64,000 nucleotides of DNA from Mycobacterium lentiflavum (GTDB lineage: Bacteria; Actinomycetota; Actinomycetes; Mycobacteriales; Mycobacteriaceae), in contig NZ_CP092423.2 in assembly GCF_022374895.2 (NCBI RefSeq), forward strand, positions 1 to 64,000, written 5' to 3'. Made by a program: the position numbers and the translations under genes. Every line of letters starts with the position of its first letter. The stretch's first letter is position 1. The notes beneath the pieces are model-generated. The model saw nothing but the letters and a program-made list of their open reading frames with translations. It ran no database searches and was not told the origin of the DNA. Positions 40,505-49,171 of this stretch are shown one piece after another.

Positions 40505-41569
40505 ATGGCCGAGACCGTCAGGGTCACGATCGATCGCAGCTCGGTGGCGATGGGAGACGATGTCGAATCACATCGAGAATTTTGGATATTCCCCGCCGAA
40601 GCGACCATCGACGACCTGCTGGTTGAGATCTCGGCCCGTTACGTGCCAGGGGTGGCCGGGCCCGCGGGGTGGCGCGTCGACGTCAACACCGACGAGTTGA
40701 ACCGGCGCCTCGACGTGGGCCTGATTTACACGCGCGACGACCTGCGTGAGGAAGATCGAATCTGCCGATTGGTGCCCGGGACAACGACATTGGGAGACTT
40801 GGTCAGACGTGCCCATTCCGTGGAGCTCGATGTTCGTGCCAGGTACATGACCTGGGACATGGGGCGCCCGCTTGCCTTGAGCGAGGTGACGGCTGGTAGT
40901 ACCTACACCGGTTGTCAACCGGCGAAGCTGGAATCCGAAGCAGCTGCCGACGCCAAGCGGGACTGGGTTCTGCTCCGTGAACTGGATCGGCGAGCCGCCG
41001 CCATCACAGCAGCGCGGCGGAGTTGGATTCGCAACAACATCGTCTGGGCGGCACCGCCGCCGCCCGGGTCCGAAGTCTTCGTCGCCCGCAGTTTTCACTT
41101 CCTCGCCAGGCTGCACTGCCCCGCCAGCATGAACGTCGCCGCTGCGCTGCTGGGAACCGACGACGCCGTGTACGAGGACTTGGAGACGCTGGTCGATATC
41201 GACAGTCGGCCCGCCGCGGTGATCATGGCGATGGTGCTTGCCGCTTTCGAGTGGCATACGGCGAGCCGCAGCTGGCAAGGCGGCGAACGCGATTACTGCA
41301 AGGTGTATTTCGAATTTCTGACAAGATGCGGCTATCAGCTGTCCCCGGTTGAAGAAGTGCTGGCGGGTCGAATCACCTTGCAGGAGCTCACATTCTCCGG
41401 CGCCGACACCGCCAGGCTCGAACGCATCAGGGAACTGCGCGCCCAGCAGTATCAGCTGCGCAATGATCGCTACTACGCGAAGACCCTCAGCGACGAGCAG
41501 TACAAATCCGCGATCGGCCAAGTACACGCCGAACCGTCGGCGCTGGGCGAGCTTCCCGGCCCCATGTAG
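40505..41569 (+). CDS. Hypothetical protein (354 aa)
   Basis: A soluble-looking 354-residue protein. The first 90 residues (ETVRVTIDRSSVAMGDDVESH ... ATIDDLLVEISARYVPG) have a beta-rich, ubiquitin-fold-like rhythm. The remainder is mixed alpha, with a helix-rich end (LERIRELRAQQYQLRNDRYYAKTL). Codon use returns to the high-GC host style. No family recognised. It is followed 44 bp later by the next gene. Confidence 0.7.
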   Translation: MAETVRVTIDRSSVAMGDDVESHREFWIFPAEATIDDLLVEISARYVPGVAGPAGWRVDVNTDELNRRLDVGLIYTRDDLREEDRICRLVPGTTTLGDLVRRAHSVELDVRARYMTWDMGRPLALSEVTAGSTYTGCQPAKLESEAAADAKRDWVLLRELDRRAAAITAARRSWIRNNIVWAAPPPPGSEVFVARSFHFLARLHCPASMNVAAALLGTDDAVYEDLETLVDIDSRPAAVIMAMVLAAFEWHTASRSWQGGERDYCKVYFEFLTRCGYQLSPVEEVLAGRITLQELTFSGADTARLERIRELRAQQYQLRNDRYYAKTLSDEQYKSAIGQVHAEPSALGELPGPM

Positions 41570-41613
41570 GGACCGGGCTCGGTCGCGTTCGGCGGCGGTG
41601 CTTCACTGCAAGC

Positions 41614-42507
41614 ATGCGCAGAAAACCAGAGCTGGCGCGACGATTCTTCGATCGATTCGAGCCGGTGCACGCGGTCACGTACTTCGCGCCGGAAGCGCGG
41701 GCAGCACTCGATGAGCTGGGATACCGGGGCTTCTGGATGGGCTACTTCGCGGCCCGGTCCGCCCCGCTGGGCGCGGCTGCGCCGGAGCTGGTGACCGCGA
41801 TCTTCTACAACTTCGCCCCCCAGCGGGTGGCCAAGGCCTTGCCGGCGGCATGGCAGATCGCCGGCCCGGATGCTGCGTTGCGCGCGCGGCGGGATTCATC
41901 GGTTGCGGCGCTGCGCCGCTATGGATTGCAAGAAGACGAAAACGTCAGTGTCGCAGCCGAGTTGGCGGGAAAGGCGGCGCGTCAGGCGGGCGTCGACGGG
42001 CGACCGCTGTTCGCCGCGAATCGCGCGCTGCCGTGGCCGGACAATCCGCTTGACGCGCTGTGGCATGCCACCACGCTGTTGCGTGAGCACCGCGGCGACG
42101 GCCATGTGGCGGTATTGACCGCGGCGGGCATCTCGGGCCGGGAATGCAATGTGCTGCATGCGGCGGCCGACCGTGTCCCGCGCGACTACATCGCGCGCAC
42201 TCGCGATTACGACGAGACCGAATGGCGTCACCACGAGCAGCGGCTGGCCGAGCGTGGGCTGCTGAACGAGGACGGCTCGCTCACCGCGGCGGGCGCCGAC
42301 CTCAAAGAGCACGTCGAATCGAGCACCGATGCGCTCGGACTGTCGGCACTCGACGCACTGAGCGACGACGAGGTGGAGGCGCTGTTCGGAGCCCTCACGC
42401 CGATCACCCGAACGGTGGTCGAAGGCGGCGACGTCCTCGCCGTAACGCCAATGGCACTGCGCCGCAATGAGTTACACGACGCTAGTGCGCATTTGAACTC
42501 TGCCTAG
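41614..42507 (+). CDS. SCO6745-family protein
   Basis: A 297-residue protein of the actinobacterial SCO6745 (SalK-like) type: it opens with a helical FDRFEPVHAVTYFAPEARAAL segment, has GYRGFWMGYFAARSAPLG and a winged-helix-like region after residue 150 (ALWHATTLLREHRGDGHVAVLTAAGISG ... EWRHHEQRLAERGLLNEDGSLTAAG). Function not established. Converges with a PPE gene, 2 bp apart. Confidence 0.8.
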   Translation: MRRKPELARRFFDRFEPVHAVTYFAPEARAALDELGYRGFWMGYFAARSAPLGAAAPELVTAIFYNFAPQRVAKALPAAWQIAGPDAALRARRDSSVAALRRYGLQEDENVSVAAELAGKAARQAGVDGRPLFAANRALPWPDNPLDALWHATTLLREHRGDGHVAVLTAAGISGRECNVLHAAADRVPRDYIARTRDYDETEWRHHEQRLAERGLLNEDGSLTAAGADLKEHVESSTDALGLSALDALSDDEVEALFGALTPITRTVVEGGDVLAVTPMALRRNELHDASAHLNSA

Positions 42508-42509
42508 CG

Positions 42510-43868
42510 TTAGGGATCACGCGGCAGCAGGCGCTGCTTCTGCTCGACGAATTCGTCTTGAGTGAGAATTCCGGCATCGCGCAGAGAGGCCAGCTCGCGA
42601 AGCTCGGCGGCGATGCTCGTGATCGGGCCGCCGGCTGGAATCTGGGCGGCTTCGATCGGTTCGGCAGGCTTGGAATCCTTTGGTTTGCGCCCGGGTATTC
42701 CGACGCGCTCCTGGGTTCGAGCGCCTCCTCCGCCGGTGGTGCCGGCCATAGCGCGCCCGGCCATGCTTGCCAGGGCCATCTGGCTGAACAGGCTTCCCGC
42801 GCTGGAGCCGGTGGCCTGGGCCGCGGCGCCGACGGTCGCGGCCGGCAGTGCCGTGGTCATCGCGCGCAATTCGGGGGCCGCGGCCACCCATGCCGGCGGC
42901 ACCGAGAGCCGTCCGACCGAGGGCGCATGGCGGAACTGCCCGGACACCGTCGATGCCGGTTCGTTGAGCACCGGAAAGGACGTCGCCGGTGCGGGTGCAT
43001 TGCCCGGCCATGGTTGTACACCCGCCCAGCCGCTGACGATGTCGTCGGTGTGGACACCGGTCCAATATCCGCCCACGTCGTAGGGCAGAGCCGTCGTCCC
43101 CAGCGAGGTGTCGGCCGCGAGCCCCGCCGCCCCGATTTCCGGATCGAGAAAAACAGCGCTCAGGTCCGCGAGCAGGCCCAGTAGGTCCCGCCCTCCGAAT
43201 CCAAAGGCGTCGGCCGGACTGGCCAGGTTAATCAGTGCGTTGGGGACGGCGGAGATGGCCTGCTGGACGTTCTGTTGCGCGTTGCCGGCGGAGGTACCAG
43301 CGGCTTGGGCGACCGCGTCCGCTTGGTAGGCGGTCCCGTCGGTGCTGGTGCTCGCTGACGGCGACTCGAACGGCGTCAGTGACGTAGCCGACGCCGAGGA
43401 GGTCGCGTAGGCCTGCATGGCGCTGGTGTCCTGAGCCCACATCTCGCTGTACTGCGCTTCGGTGGTCGCGATCGCGCTCGTGTTCTGCCCGAAGAAGTTC
43501 GTGGCGACGAGCGCTGCCAGCAGAGCGCGATTCGCGGCGACCACCGGCGGGGGCACCGTCTCCGCGAACGCGGCCTCGTAGGCGGCGGCCGCCGCGATGG
43601 CCTGGTTGCCCGTCTGCTCAGCCTGCTCGCCGGCGGTTCTCAACCAGGCCACATAGGGAGCGGCGGCGGCGGCCATGGTTGCTGCCGCGGGACCCAGCCA
43701 GGGTCCAGCGGTCAGCTCAGCAATTGCCGACTGGTAGGAGGTAGCTGTCGAGTAGAGCTCTGCCGCGAGCGTCTCCCATGCCGACGCCGCGGCAAGCATC
43801 GGCCCGGAGCCCGGTCCGGCGTAGATGCGCGCAGAGTTGATCTCTGGCGGCAGTACCCCGAAGTCCAC
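42510..43868 (-). CDS. PPE-family protein (SVP subgroup) with SHOCT-like tail
   Basis: A 452-residue PPE protein. The start is set at GTG 43868 (GGAGGG just upstream), giving [18 protein letters not shown]. The PPE domain (about 1-175) has the usual [20 protein letters not shown] and NFFGQNT segments, and the SVP-type GRLSVPPAW follows about residue 330. The C-terminus ends in [31 protein letters not shown], a SHOCT-like module not normally expected on PPE proteins. No PE partner is adjacent. Probably exported by a type VII system. Confidence 0.92.
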   Translation of the reverse strand: MDFGVLPPEINSARIYAGPGSGPMLAAASAWETLAAELYSTATSYQSAIAELTAGPWLGPAAATMAAAAAPYVAWLRTAGEQAEQTGNQAIAAAAAYEAAFAETVPPPVVAANRALLAALVATNFFGQNTSAIATTEAQYSEMWAQDTSAMQAYATSSASATSLTPFESPSASTSTDGTAYQADAVAQAAGTSAGNAQQNVQQAISAVPNALINLASPADAFGFGGRDLLGLLADLSAVFLDPEIGAAGLAADTSLGTTALPYDVGGYWTGVHTDDIVSGWAGVQPWPGNAPAPATSFPVLNEPASTVSGQFRHAPSVGRLSVPPAWVAAAPELRAMTTALPAATVGAAAQATGSSAGSLFSQMALASMAGRAMAGTTGGGGARTQERVGIPGRKPKDSKPAEPIEAAQIPAGGPITSIAAELRELASLRDAGILTQDEFVEQKQRLLPRDP

Positions 43869-44202
43869 TTTTCCCTCCGATCGAGCAGGCCCGGCGCGCG
43901 CCGCTTCGGTAAACGGCAAACGAACACGACGCCATGGCCTGGCCTGGCCGCCTGAGCCAATCATTTTGCTCACGGAGACTGTGAGTTAGCTGGGAGGCCC
44001 GGCTACTACCGCCGCCGCTTGGATGCCTTGCTACGGGAGTACCCGATTTACCCAGCTGCCCTGCGATAACACGTTAGGTCACGTGGCATTGTCCGTCGAA
44101 ATCGCGTAAGCCGCCAACAGCACCGAGGGGAATTTAGCTGCCAGTTGGCCGCGGCCGCGCCGGAGGTTCGTTTTCAGTAAAGCCGTCGTTGGGTGGCGGC
44201 GG
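43869..44202. other. Intergenic stretch upstream of the PPE gene
   Basis: About 330 bp holding the PPE gene's promoter region; no RNA, repeat or gene seen. Confidence 0.5.
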
Positions 44203-44550
44203 CTAGCTGCTCGGCTGGGTTTGCGCCCAGCCTCGGACCTCGGCGGTGACGGGGTCGGTGACCTCGTCGAATTCGGGGTGCTTCTGGAGCACGCTCTGGA
44301 CCATCGAGCACACCGGGACGATTCGTTTGCCGGCGTCGCGTGCCCCGTTCAGGGCCTCCTCGACGAGAATGGTCGCCAGGCCGCGTCCGCCGAATTCGGG
44401 GTCGACGACGGTGTGGTAGAAAACTCGCTGCTCGCCGCGGTCGGCGTAATCGGCGTGGCCGACCGTCTTGCCCTCGACGGCGATGGCGTACGTCTGATGC
44501 CCCTCGGTGACGGTGGTCTGGGCGCCGGTCTTATCCGTGGTCGTCGTCAT
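44203..44550 (-). CDS. GNAT-family N-acetyltransferase (YjdJ-like)
   Basis: A 115-residue single-domain acetyltransferase of the short YjdJ/COG2388 type, with TYAIAVEGKTVGHADY, FYHTVVDPEFGGRGLATILVEEAL (acetyl-CoA pyrophosphate loop GGRGLA) and CSMVQSVLQKHPEF. Substrate unknown. It overlaps the pirin remnant by four bases (44547-44550), a remnant of an intact two-gene operon. Confidence 0.92.
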   Translation of the reverse strand: MTTTTDKTGAQTTVTEGHQTYAIAVEGKTVGHADYADRGEQRVFYHTVVDPEFGGRGLATILVEEALNGARDAGKRIVPVCSMVQSVLQKHPEFDEVTDPVTAEVRGWAQTQPSS

Positions 44551-44967
44551 GTCGTTTCCTTTCTATTCGGGTCTATTCGGTCGTGCCGTATTGGTCGTGG
44601 CCCCAGCCGGGTGGTCGGCAACGGTGGGGCCGGCAGTCGTGTCAGCGGGCCCCGGTAGCCGTCAACGACGCCGAAGCGTGCGTCGGCCTCCTCCCATAGC
44701 TGGCGATACCCGACGATCTCGTCGTGGGTGCGCCCGACGAAGTTCCACAACATCAGCAGCTCTCCGGTGAAAGGGGCGCCCCCAACAGCACTACCCGCGC
44801 CGGCTGATCCCCAACATTGCGCAGGTGGACCGCGGCGCTGCCCGGGCCTTGATAGCCGAGCGCGGCGACTGCCAGGGTCGTTCCGCTCATCGCCACGGTT
44901 CCTCGGTCCCCGCAAGCTGCGCAGCGCTGCAGGCGACTTCGGCAGGTGCGGTCTCGAGATTGCTCAC
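44547..44967 (-). pseudogene. Decayed pirin-family gene
   Basis: Fragments of one pirin gene in three pieces. VSNLETAPAEVACSAAQL from GTG 44967 is the N-terminus and stops after 26 codons; SGTTLAVAALGYQGPGSA and RVVLLG (about 44770-44890) are from the C-terminal cupin; in another frame FTGELLMLWNFVGRTHDEIV to the stop at 44547 is the C-terminus. About 200 residues are missing from the middle, and a frameshift lies near 44785. Confidence 0.75.
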
Positions 44968-45018
44968 TTGCACCCTTCGTAGCGGGCGTGATGCGGCGAC
45001 CTACCCGCGCTCGCCGGC

Positions 45019-46401
45019 CTACCTGCCCGGCGGCCGCAGCATCTGCATGGCCACCCGCATGATCGGCTCGGGGATCTGATCCTTCACCGACAGCGCGGCG
45101 TCGGCGGCGCGGGACCGCAGCGGGGCGCCGCGGCCGAACATCCGGTTCAACGGGCCGCCGGACGGTTCCAGCACGACATGCAGCGGTGGGGTGCCCACGG
45201 CGGCGCCCAACGCATTCGAGATGACCATCCGCTGAATCTCGCTGGTGCCCTCAAAAATGGTGTACAGCTTGGCATCTCGATACCACTTCTCGACGGGGTG
45301 GTCGGTGATGTAACCCCAGCCTCCCATGGTCTGGATCGCACGCTCGGTGGCCTTGATCGCGATCTCGCTGGCGGCCAGCTTGGCCATCGAGCCCTCACCC
45401 CGCTCGAAGGGGACTTCGTTCGCAGCCATCCAGGAAGCCCGCCAGGTCAACAGCCGGGCCGCGTCGATCTGTGTGGCCAGGTCGGCCAACGGAAACGCGA
45501 TGCCCTGGTTGTCGATGATCGGTCCGCCGAACGCCTCGCGCTCCGTGGCGTATGCCGTCGCGTACTCCAATGCCGCACGAGCGATGCCGATCGCCTGGGC
45601 GGCGACCATCGGACGGGTCTGTTCGAACGTGCCTAGCGTCGCCGAGCCCGAGCGCCGTCCGCCCGCGACGACCTCGCGCGCCTTGGCGAGTTTGTGCTCC
45701 AACTTCTCCTGTCCGCCCAGCAAATTGGCGGACGGAACGCGAACGCCGTTGAACCGCAACTCCGCGGTGTGGGATGCGCGGCAGCCCAGTTTGTCGAGCT
45801 TGCGCACCAGTTCCAGTCCCGGCGTACCGCCTGGGACCACGAAGAGGGCCTGGCCGCGGTGGCCGAGTTCTTCGTCGACGACGGCATTGACCACGTGGAC
45901 GTTGGCGATGCCGCCGTTGCCGATCCACATCTTGTGCCCGTCGATGATCCAGTCGTCACCTTCGCGGTGTGCCCGGGTGCGCAGATTGCGCACATCGCTG
46001 CCGCCCTCGGGCTCGGAGATCGCCAGGGCAGCCAGCTTGAGATCGCCTGGGGTGCCGAAACATTCGGGCGCCCACTGCAGCATCTGCTCGGGAGAAGCGG
46101 CCTGACCGATCGCCGAAAGAGCCAGCGCCGGCATCACGATCGCCAAACCGATTCCGGCGCAGCCCCAGAACAACTCCTCCATGAACATCGGCAGGGACAG
46201 GCCGGTGCGATCACCGATCAGGTCGCGGTAGAACAGCGGACTGTACAAGCCTCGTTCGGCCGCTTCCTCGAGGACCGGCCAGGGAAACTCCTGACGTTGG
46301 TCGTACTCGAGCGCGACCGGACGGATCACGGATTCGGCGAATTCGTGTGCCCGCCGGGCAAGGTCGTGCTGCGCGGCCGTCGGTGTCAGGTCGAACGTCA
46401 T
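45019..46401 (-). CDS. Acyl-CoA dehydrogenase (FadE-like)
   Basis: A flavoenzyme for alpha-beta oxidation of acyl-CoAs. The 460 residues show the three ACAD domains: helical N-terminus (LARRAHEFAESVIRPVA), middle FAD-binding part (LAALAISEPEGGSDV, WIGNGGIANVHVV) and C-terminal part with YRDAKLYTIFEGTSEIQRMVI, whose EGTSEIQ contains the usual catalytic Glu region. The substrate class cannot be told. It stands alone on the minus strand upstream of the pirin remnant. Confidence 0.96.
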   Translation of the reverse strand: MTFDLTPTAAQHDLARRAHEFAESVIRPVALEYDQRQEFPWPVLEEAAERGLYSPLFYRDLIGDRTGLSLPMFMEELFWGCAGIGLAIVMPALALSAIGQAASPEQMLQWAPECFGTPGDLKLAALAISEPEGGSDVRNLRTRAHREGDDWIIDGHKMWIGNGGIANVHVVNAVVDEELGHRGQALFVVPGGTPGLELVRKLDKLGCRASHTAELRFNGVRVPSANLLGGQEKLEHKLAKAREVVAGGRRSGSATLGTFEQTRPMVAAQAIGIARAALEYATAYATEREAFGGPIIDNQGIAFPLADLATQIDAARLLTWRASWMAANEVPFERGEGSMAKLAASEIAIKATERAIQTMGGWGYITDHPVEKWYRDAKLYTIFEGTSEIQRMVISNALGAAVGTPPLHVVLEPSGGPLNRMFGRGAPLRSRAADAALSVKDQIPEPIMRVAMQMLRPPGR

Positions 46402-46501
46402 GGTGCGCCTCCGGGTCGACGGACTTGATGTTCCGTCGCGGTCGATTACCCGGTCGACTCGGTGAACAAACGTTCACGGGCCTGGGGGGCGGGTGCACCG
46501 G

Positions 46502-46918
46502 TCAGGCGGCTGAACGCGGGCCGACCTGGGCGATCGGCAGGTGCAGCACCACCGCGGGCACCGGGATGGTTTCATGCTGGCTGCGCGCCAGCAATGCCGC
46601 GTTCTCGGGCAACTGCCGCGAGTTGATCTCGCCGGCCGCGATGCGCCGCAAGATGTCGTGGGCGCGCGCGAGCTGGTCACGCTTGCGGTACTGGCCCCCG
46701 GGAAGCTTGACGCCCGCCCACACGCCGTACTCCTCGCGATGTGCGATGGCGTACTGCGCACACCGGCGCTGCTGTGCCAGCGGGCAGCGACGCAGGCATT
46801 GGATCCGCGCCTCGGTGGCGGATCGCTCGTAGGCACGCGCCTTGGCAGCGCCGTCACCGCCGTCGTCATCGGGGTAGCCGAACCACAGTTCCGGGTCGGT
46901 TGCGCAGGGGTGGCCCAT
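46502..46918 (-). CDS. whiB5: WhiB5-type iron-sulfur regulator
   Basis: A 138-residue WhiB protein carrying four Cys (5, 41, 45 and 53) for a 4Fe-4S cluster, the GVWAG turn and a basic C-terminal part. Start ATG 46918 (MGHPCATDPELWFGYP) follows GAGGAGA. Sequence and context match Rv0022c. Divergent from the XRE regulator, with which it shares a 146-bp control region. Confidence 0.95.
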   Translation of the reverse strand: MGHPCATDPELWFGYPDDDGGDGAAKARAYERSATEARIQCLRRCPLAQQRRCAQYAIAHREEYGVWAGVKLPGGQYRKRDQLARAHDILRRIAAGEINSRQLPENAALLARSQHETIPVPAVVLHLPIAQVGPRSAA

Positions 46919-46953
46919 GTCAGTCTCCTCGGCTAAGGGGCGAAACATATAAG

Positions 46954-47014
46954 AAAGCGTATACACAACGGCGGCCCCCGCGCAAGAGAAACGTGACAAA
47001 AGCGTATATACATA
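46954..47014. promoter_or_regulatory. Repeated GTATA operator-like motifs (whiB5 / XRE control)
   Basis: Two copies of a related motif, AAAGCGTATACACA (46954-46967) and AAAAGCGTATATACATA (46998-47014), lie 44 bp apart between the divergent whiB5 and XRE genes. Each core (GTATAC, GTATATAC) is a perfect palindrome. They are good candidates for the regulator's own operators. Confidence 0.55.
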
Positions 47015-47064
47015 GCGAGAGCGGCCGGGCTGTGTAATATCCGGCCTATGGCCGGAGCCAGCGG

Positions 47065-47850
47065 GTGAGCCGTGAATCGGCAGGTGCGGCCATCCGGGCA
47101 TTGCGTGAATCGCGTGACTGGTCCCTAGCGGAGCTTGCTGCCGCGACCGGCGTCAGCATCATGGGATTGAGCTATCTGGAACGCGGTGCGCGCAAGGCCC
47201 ATAAAAGCACTGTTCAGAAGGTCGAAAACGGCCTGGGTCTGCCGCCCGGCACCTACTCGCGGCTGTTGGTGGCCGCCGATCCGGATGCCGAGCTGGCCCG
47301 GTTGATCGCCGCGCAGCCCCCCGAAACGATGTCGCCGCCGCGGACCGGGGCGGTGGTGGTCGACCGCCACAGCGACACCGACGTGCTGGAAGGGTATGCG
47401 GAAGCCCAGCTCGATGCGCTCAAATCTGTCATCGATCGGCTGCCGGCGACGACATCAAACGAATATGAGACGTATATTCTGTCTGTGATCGCGCAGTGCG
47501 TGAAGGCCGAGATGCTCGCCGCCAGCTCATGGCGGGTTGCCGTGAACGCCGGCGCCGACTCGACCGACCGGCTGATGGACCATCTGCGGGCGCTCGAGGA
47601 AACGCGCAGCGCGCTGCTCAAGCGGATGCCAAACAGTTTGAGCGCGCGGTTCGACCAGGCCTGTGCGCAGTCGTCACTGCCGGACGCGATCATCGCGGCG
47701 CTGCTCGGGGTGAGCAGTGACGAGATGTGGGATATCCGCAACCGGGGGGTGATCCCGGCGGGGGTACTCCCCCGGGTCCGTGCGTTCGCCGACGCGGTGT
47801 CGACCAGTCAGGACAGCGTTGAACAGGGCAGCGGCGAGGAGGACCGATGA
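47065..47850 (+). CDS. XRE-family transcriptional regulator (Rv0023-like)
   Basis: A 261-residue DNA-binding protein. The N-terminal HTH (IRALRESRDWSLAELAAATGVSIMGLSYLERGARKAHKSTVQKVENGLG) is followed by a long helical domain. GTG start as in Rv0023. Its stop overlaps the NlpC/P60 gene start (ATGA), implying co-transcription of regulator and hydrolase. Confidence 0.93.
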   Translation: MSRESAGAAIRALRESRDWSLAELAAATGVSIMGLSYLERGARKAHKSTVQKVENGLGLPPGTYSRLLVAADPDAELARLIAAQPPETMSPPRTGAVVVDRHSDTDVLEGYAEAQLDALKSVIDRLPATTSNEYETYILSVIAQCVKAEMLAASSWRVAVNAGADSTDRLMDHLRALEETRSALLKRMPNSLSARFDQACAQSSLPDAIIAALLGVSSDEMWDIRNRGVIPAGVLPRVRAFADAVSTSQDSVEQGSGEEDR

Positions 47851-48656
47851 CCGAAAGTGAAATCGAGGCGTTGAACCGAGCTCACCAGTTGTTCGCGGGC
47901 GGCACCCGGCGACCCCCGCTGGTGGCGCCGCTCCACATGGTGCCAACATCGCCGGTGAATACCATTGTGGGACAAATCAATTACCAATTTCAGGCAAACC
48001 GGGGACACCAAGTGCTGCTCTCGGCGGCGCGCACGGACGCGGCGGCCGCGGGCGTCATCGCCGACGCCCACCGTGACCGGGCGCAAGCCCGTCAGCTGAC
48101 CAAGAACGTCCTCGACGAGGCCCGTGCCGATGCCGCCGCCGTTACCCCGATAGCGCCGATGGCCCAGCGTGACGCGATGCGCCGTCGGGCCGCACGCCTT
48201 CGTGCCCAGCGGGCACACGTGTTGACCGCCCGGCTGCGCGCCCGGCGGCATTCGGCGGCGCTGCGGGCACTGCACTACCGGATGGTGCACCACCGCGGCC
48301 TGCTGCTGCCTTCGCCGAGTAGTCGTGCCGGAATTGCGGTGCGCGCGGCGCTATCTCGACTGGGCCGCCCGTATGTGTGGGGCGCGACCGGCCCCGATCA
48401 GTTCGACTGTTCCGGGCTCGTGCAGTGGGCATACGCGCGGGCGGGAATTCATTTGGACCGCACCACGTATCAGCAGATCAACGACGGAATCCCAGTACCC
48501 CGTTCGCAAGTCAGGCCCGGTGATCTCGTCTTCCCGCACAGCGGACACGTGCAGATGGCGATCGGCAACAATCTCGTCGTCGAAGCCCCGTACTCGGGCG
48601 CCGCTGTGCGGATCAGCCGGTTGGGAAACTACGTCGCGATTCGTCGGCCGATATGA
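47847..48656 (+). CDS. NlpC/P60 peptidoglycan hydrolase (Rv0024-like)
   Basis: A 269-residue putative endopeptidase. The N-terminal part is a basic, helical, likely coiled-coil region without an obvious signal peptide. The C-terminal NlpC/P60 domain (from about residue 155) has the catalytic Cys in FDCSGLVQWAYARAG, the GDLVFP motif and a His in HSGHVQMAIG. It is probably exported by a non-Sec route such as a type VII system. Confidence 0.93.
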   Translation: MTESEIEALNRAHQLFAGGTRRPPLVAPLHMVPTSPVNTIVGQINYQFQANRGHQVLLSAARTDAAAAGVIADAHRDRAQARQLTKNVLDEARADAAAVTPIAPMAQRDAMRRRAARLRAQRAHVLTARLRARRHSAALRALHYRMVHHRGLLLPSPSSRAGIAVRAALSRLGRPYVWGATGPDQFDCSGLVQWAYARAGIHLDRTTYQQINDGIPVPRSQVRPGDLVFPHSGHVQMAIGNNLVVEAPYSGAAVRISRLGNYVAIRRPI

Positions 48657-48671
48657 GATTAGGTTGAGCGT

Positions 48672-49034
48672 ATGTCGGAACAGACTGGCCCCTCGCTAGC
48701 CGCCATTCAGGCGCGGCAGTCGGCGATGGCGACCCGGCACGACTCGGTTGCCGAGGCGGACCGTGCACTAATGGACGTGCTTGCCAGCGCGCACGCCGCG
48801 ATGCAGGAGAGCATCAGGCGTCTGGACGCGATCGGCGACGAGATCGAGCGCGCCGTTCCGCAGCAGCGCAGCCTGTGCGTCGACACGCCCATGGGGGCGA
48901 GGGAGTTTCAGAAATTTCTGGTTGCCAAGCAACGTGAGATCGCGGCGGTCGTGGCGGATGCGCGCGAGCTTGATCGGGCGAAAACTGCTGTGCTGGAACG
49001 GCTGCGGGGAGAATACCGCGTATCCGCTGGATAG
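48672..49034 (+). CDS. DUF4226 protein (Rv0025-like)
   Basis: A 120-residue helical protein. The C-terminal half ([31 protein letters not shown]) is the DUF4226 module, also found in the next gene. The N-terminal half is coiled coil. DUF4226 genes cluster with ESX-associated genes in mycobacteria; the function is unknown. No signal peptide. Confidence 0.85.
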   Translation: MSEQTGPSLAAIQARQSAMATRHDSVAEADRALMDVLASAHAAMQESIRRLDAIGDEIERAVPQQRSLCVDTPMGAREFQKFLVAKQREIAAVVADARELDRAKTAVLERLRGEYRVSAG

Positions 49035-49171
49035 CGCTGGATAGTGCCCCGAAATTCATCCACAGCCGCGTCGCGGTGAATTGTCCACAGCTCGGGGCCT
49101 CAGTACTGTCACCCGGCATGGAGGGGTCGCGACACCGCCCGCGTTGGGCCGCAGCGCCGGTTGGCTAGCCG

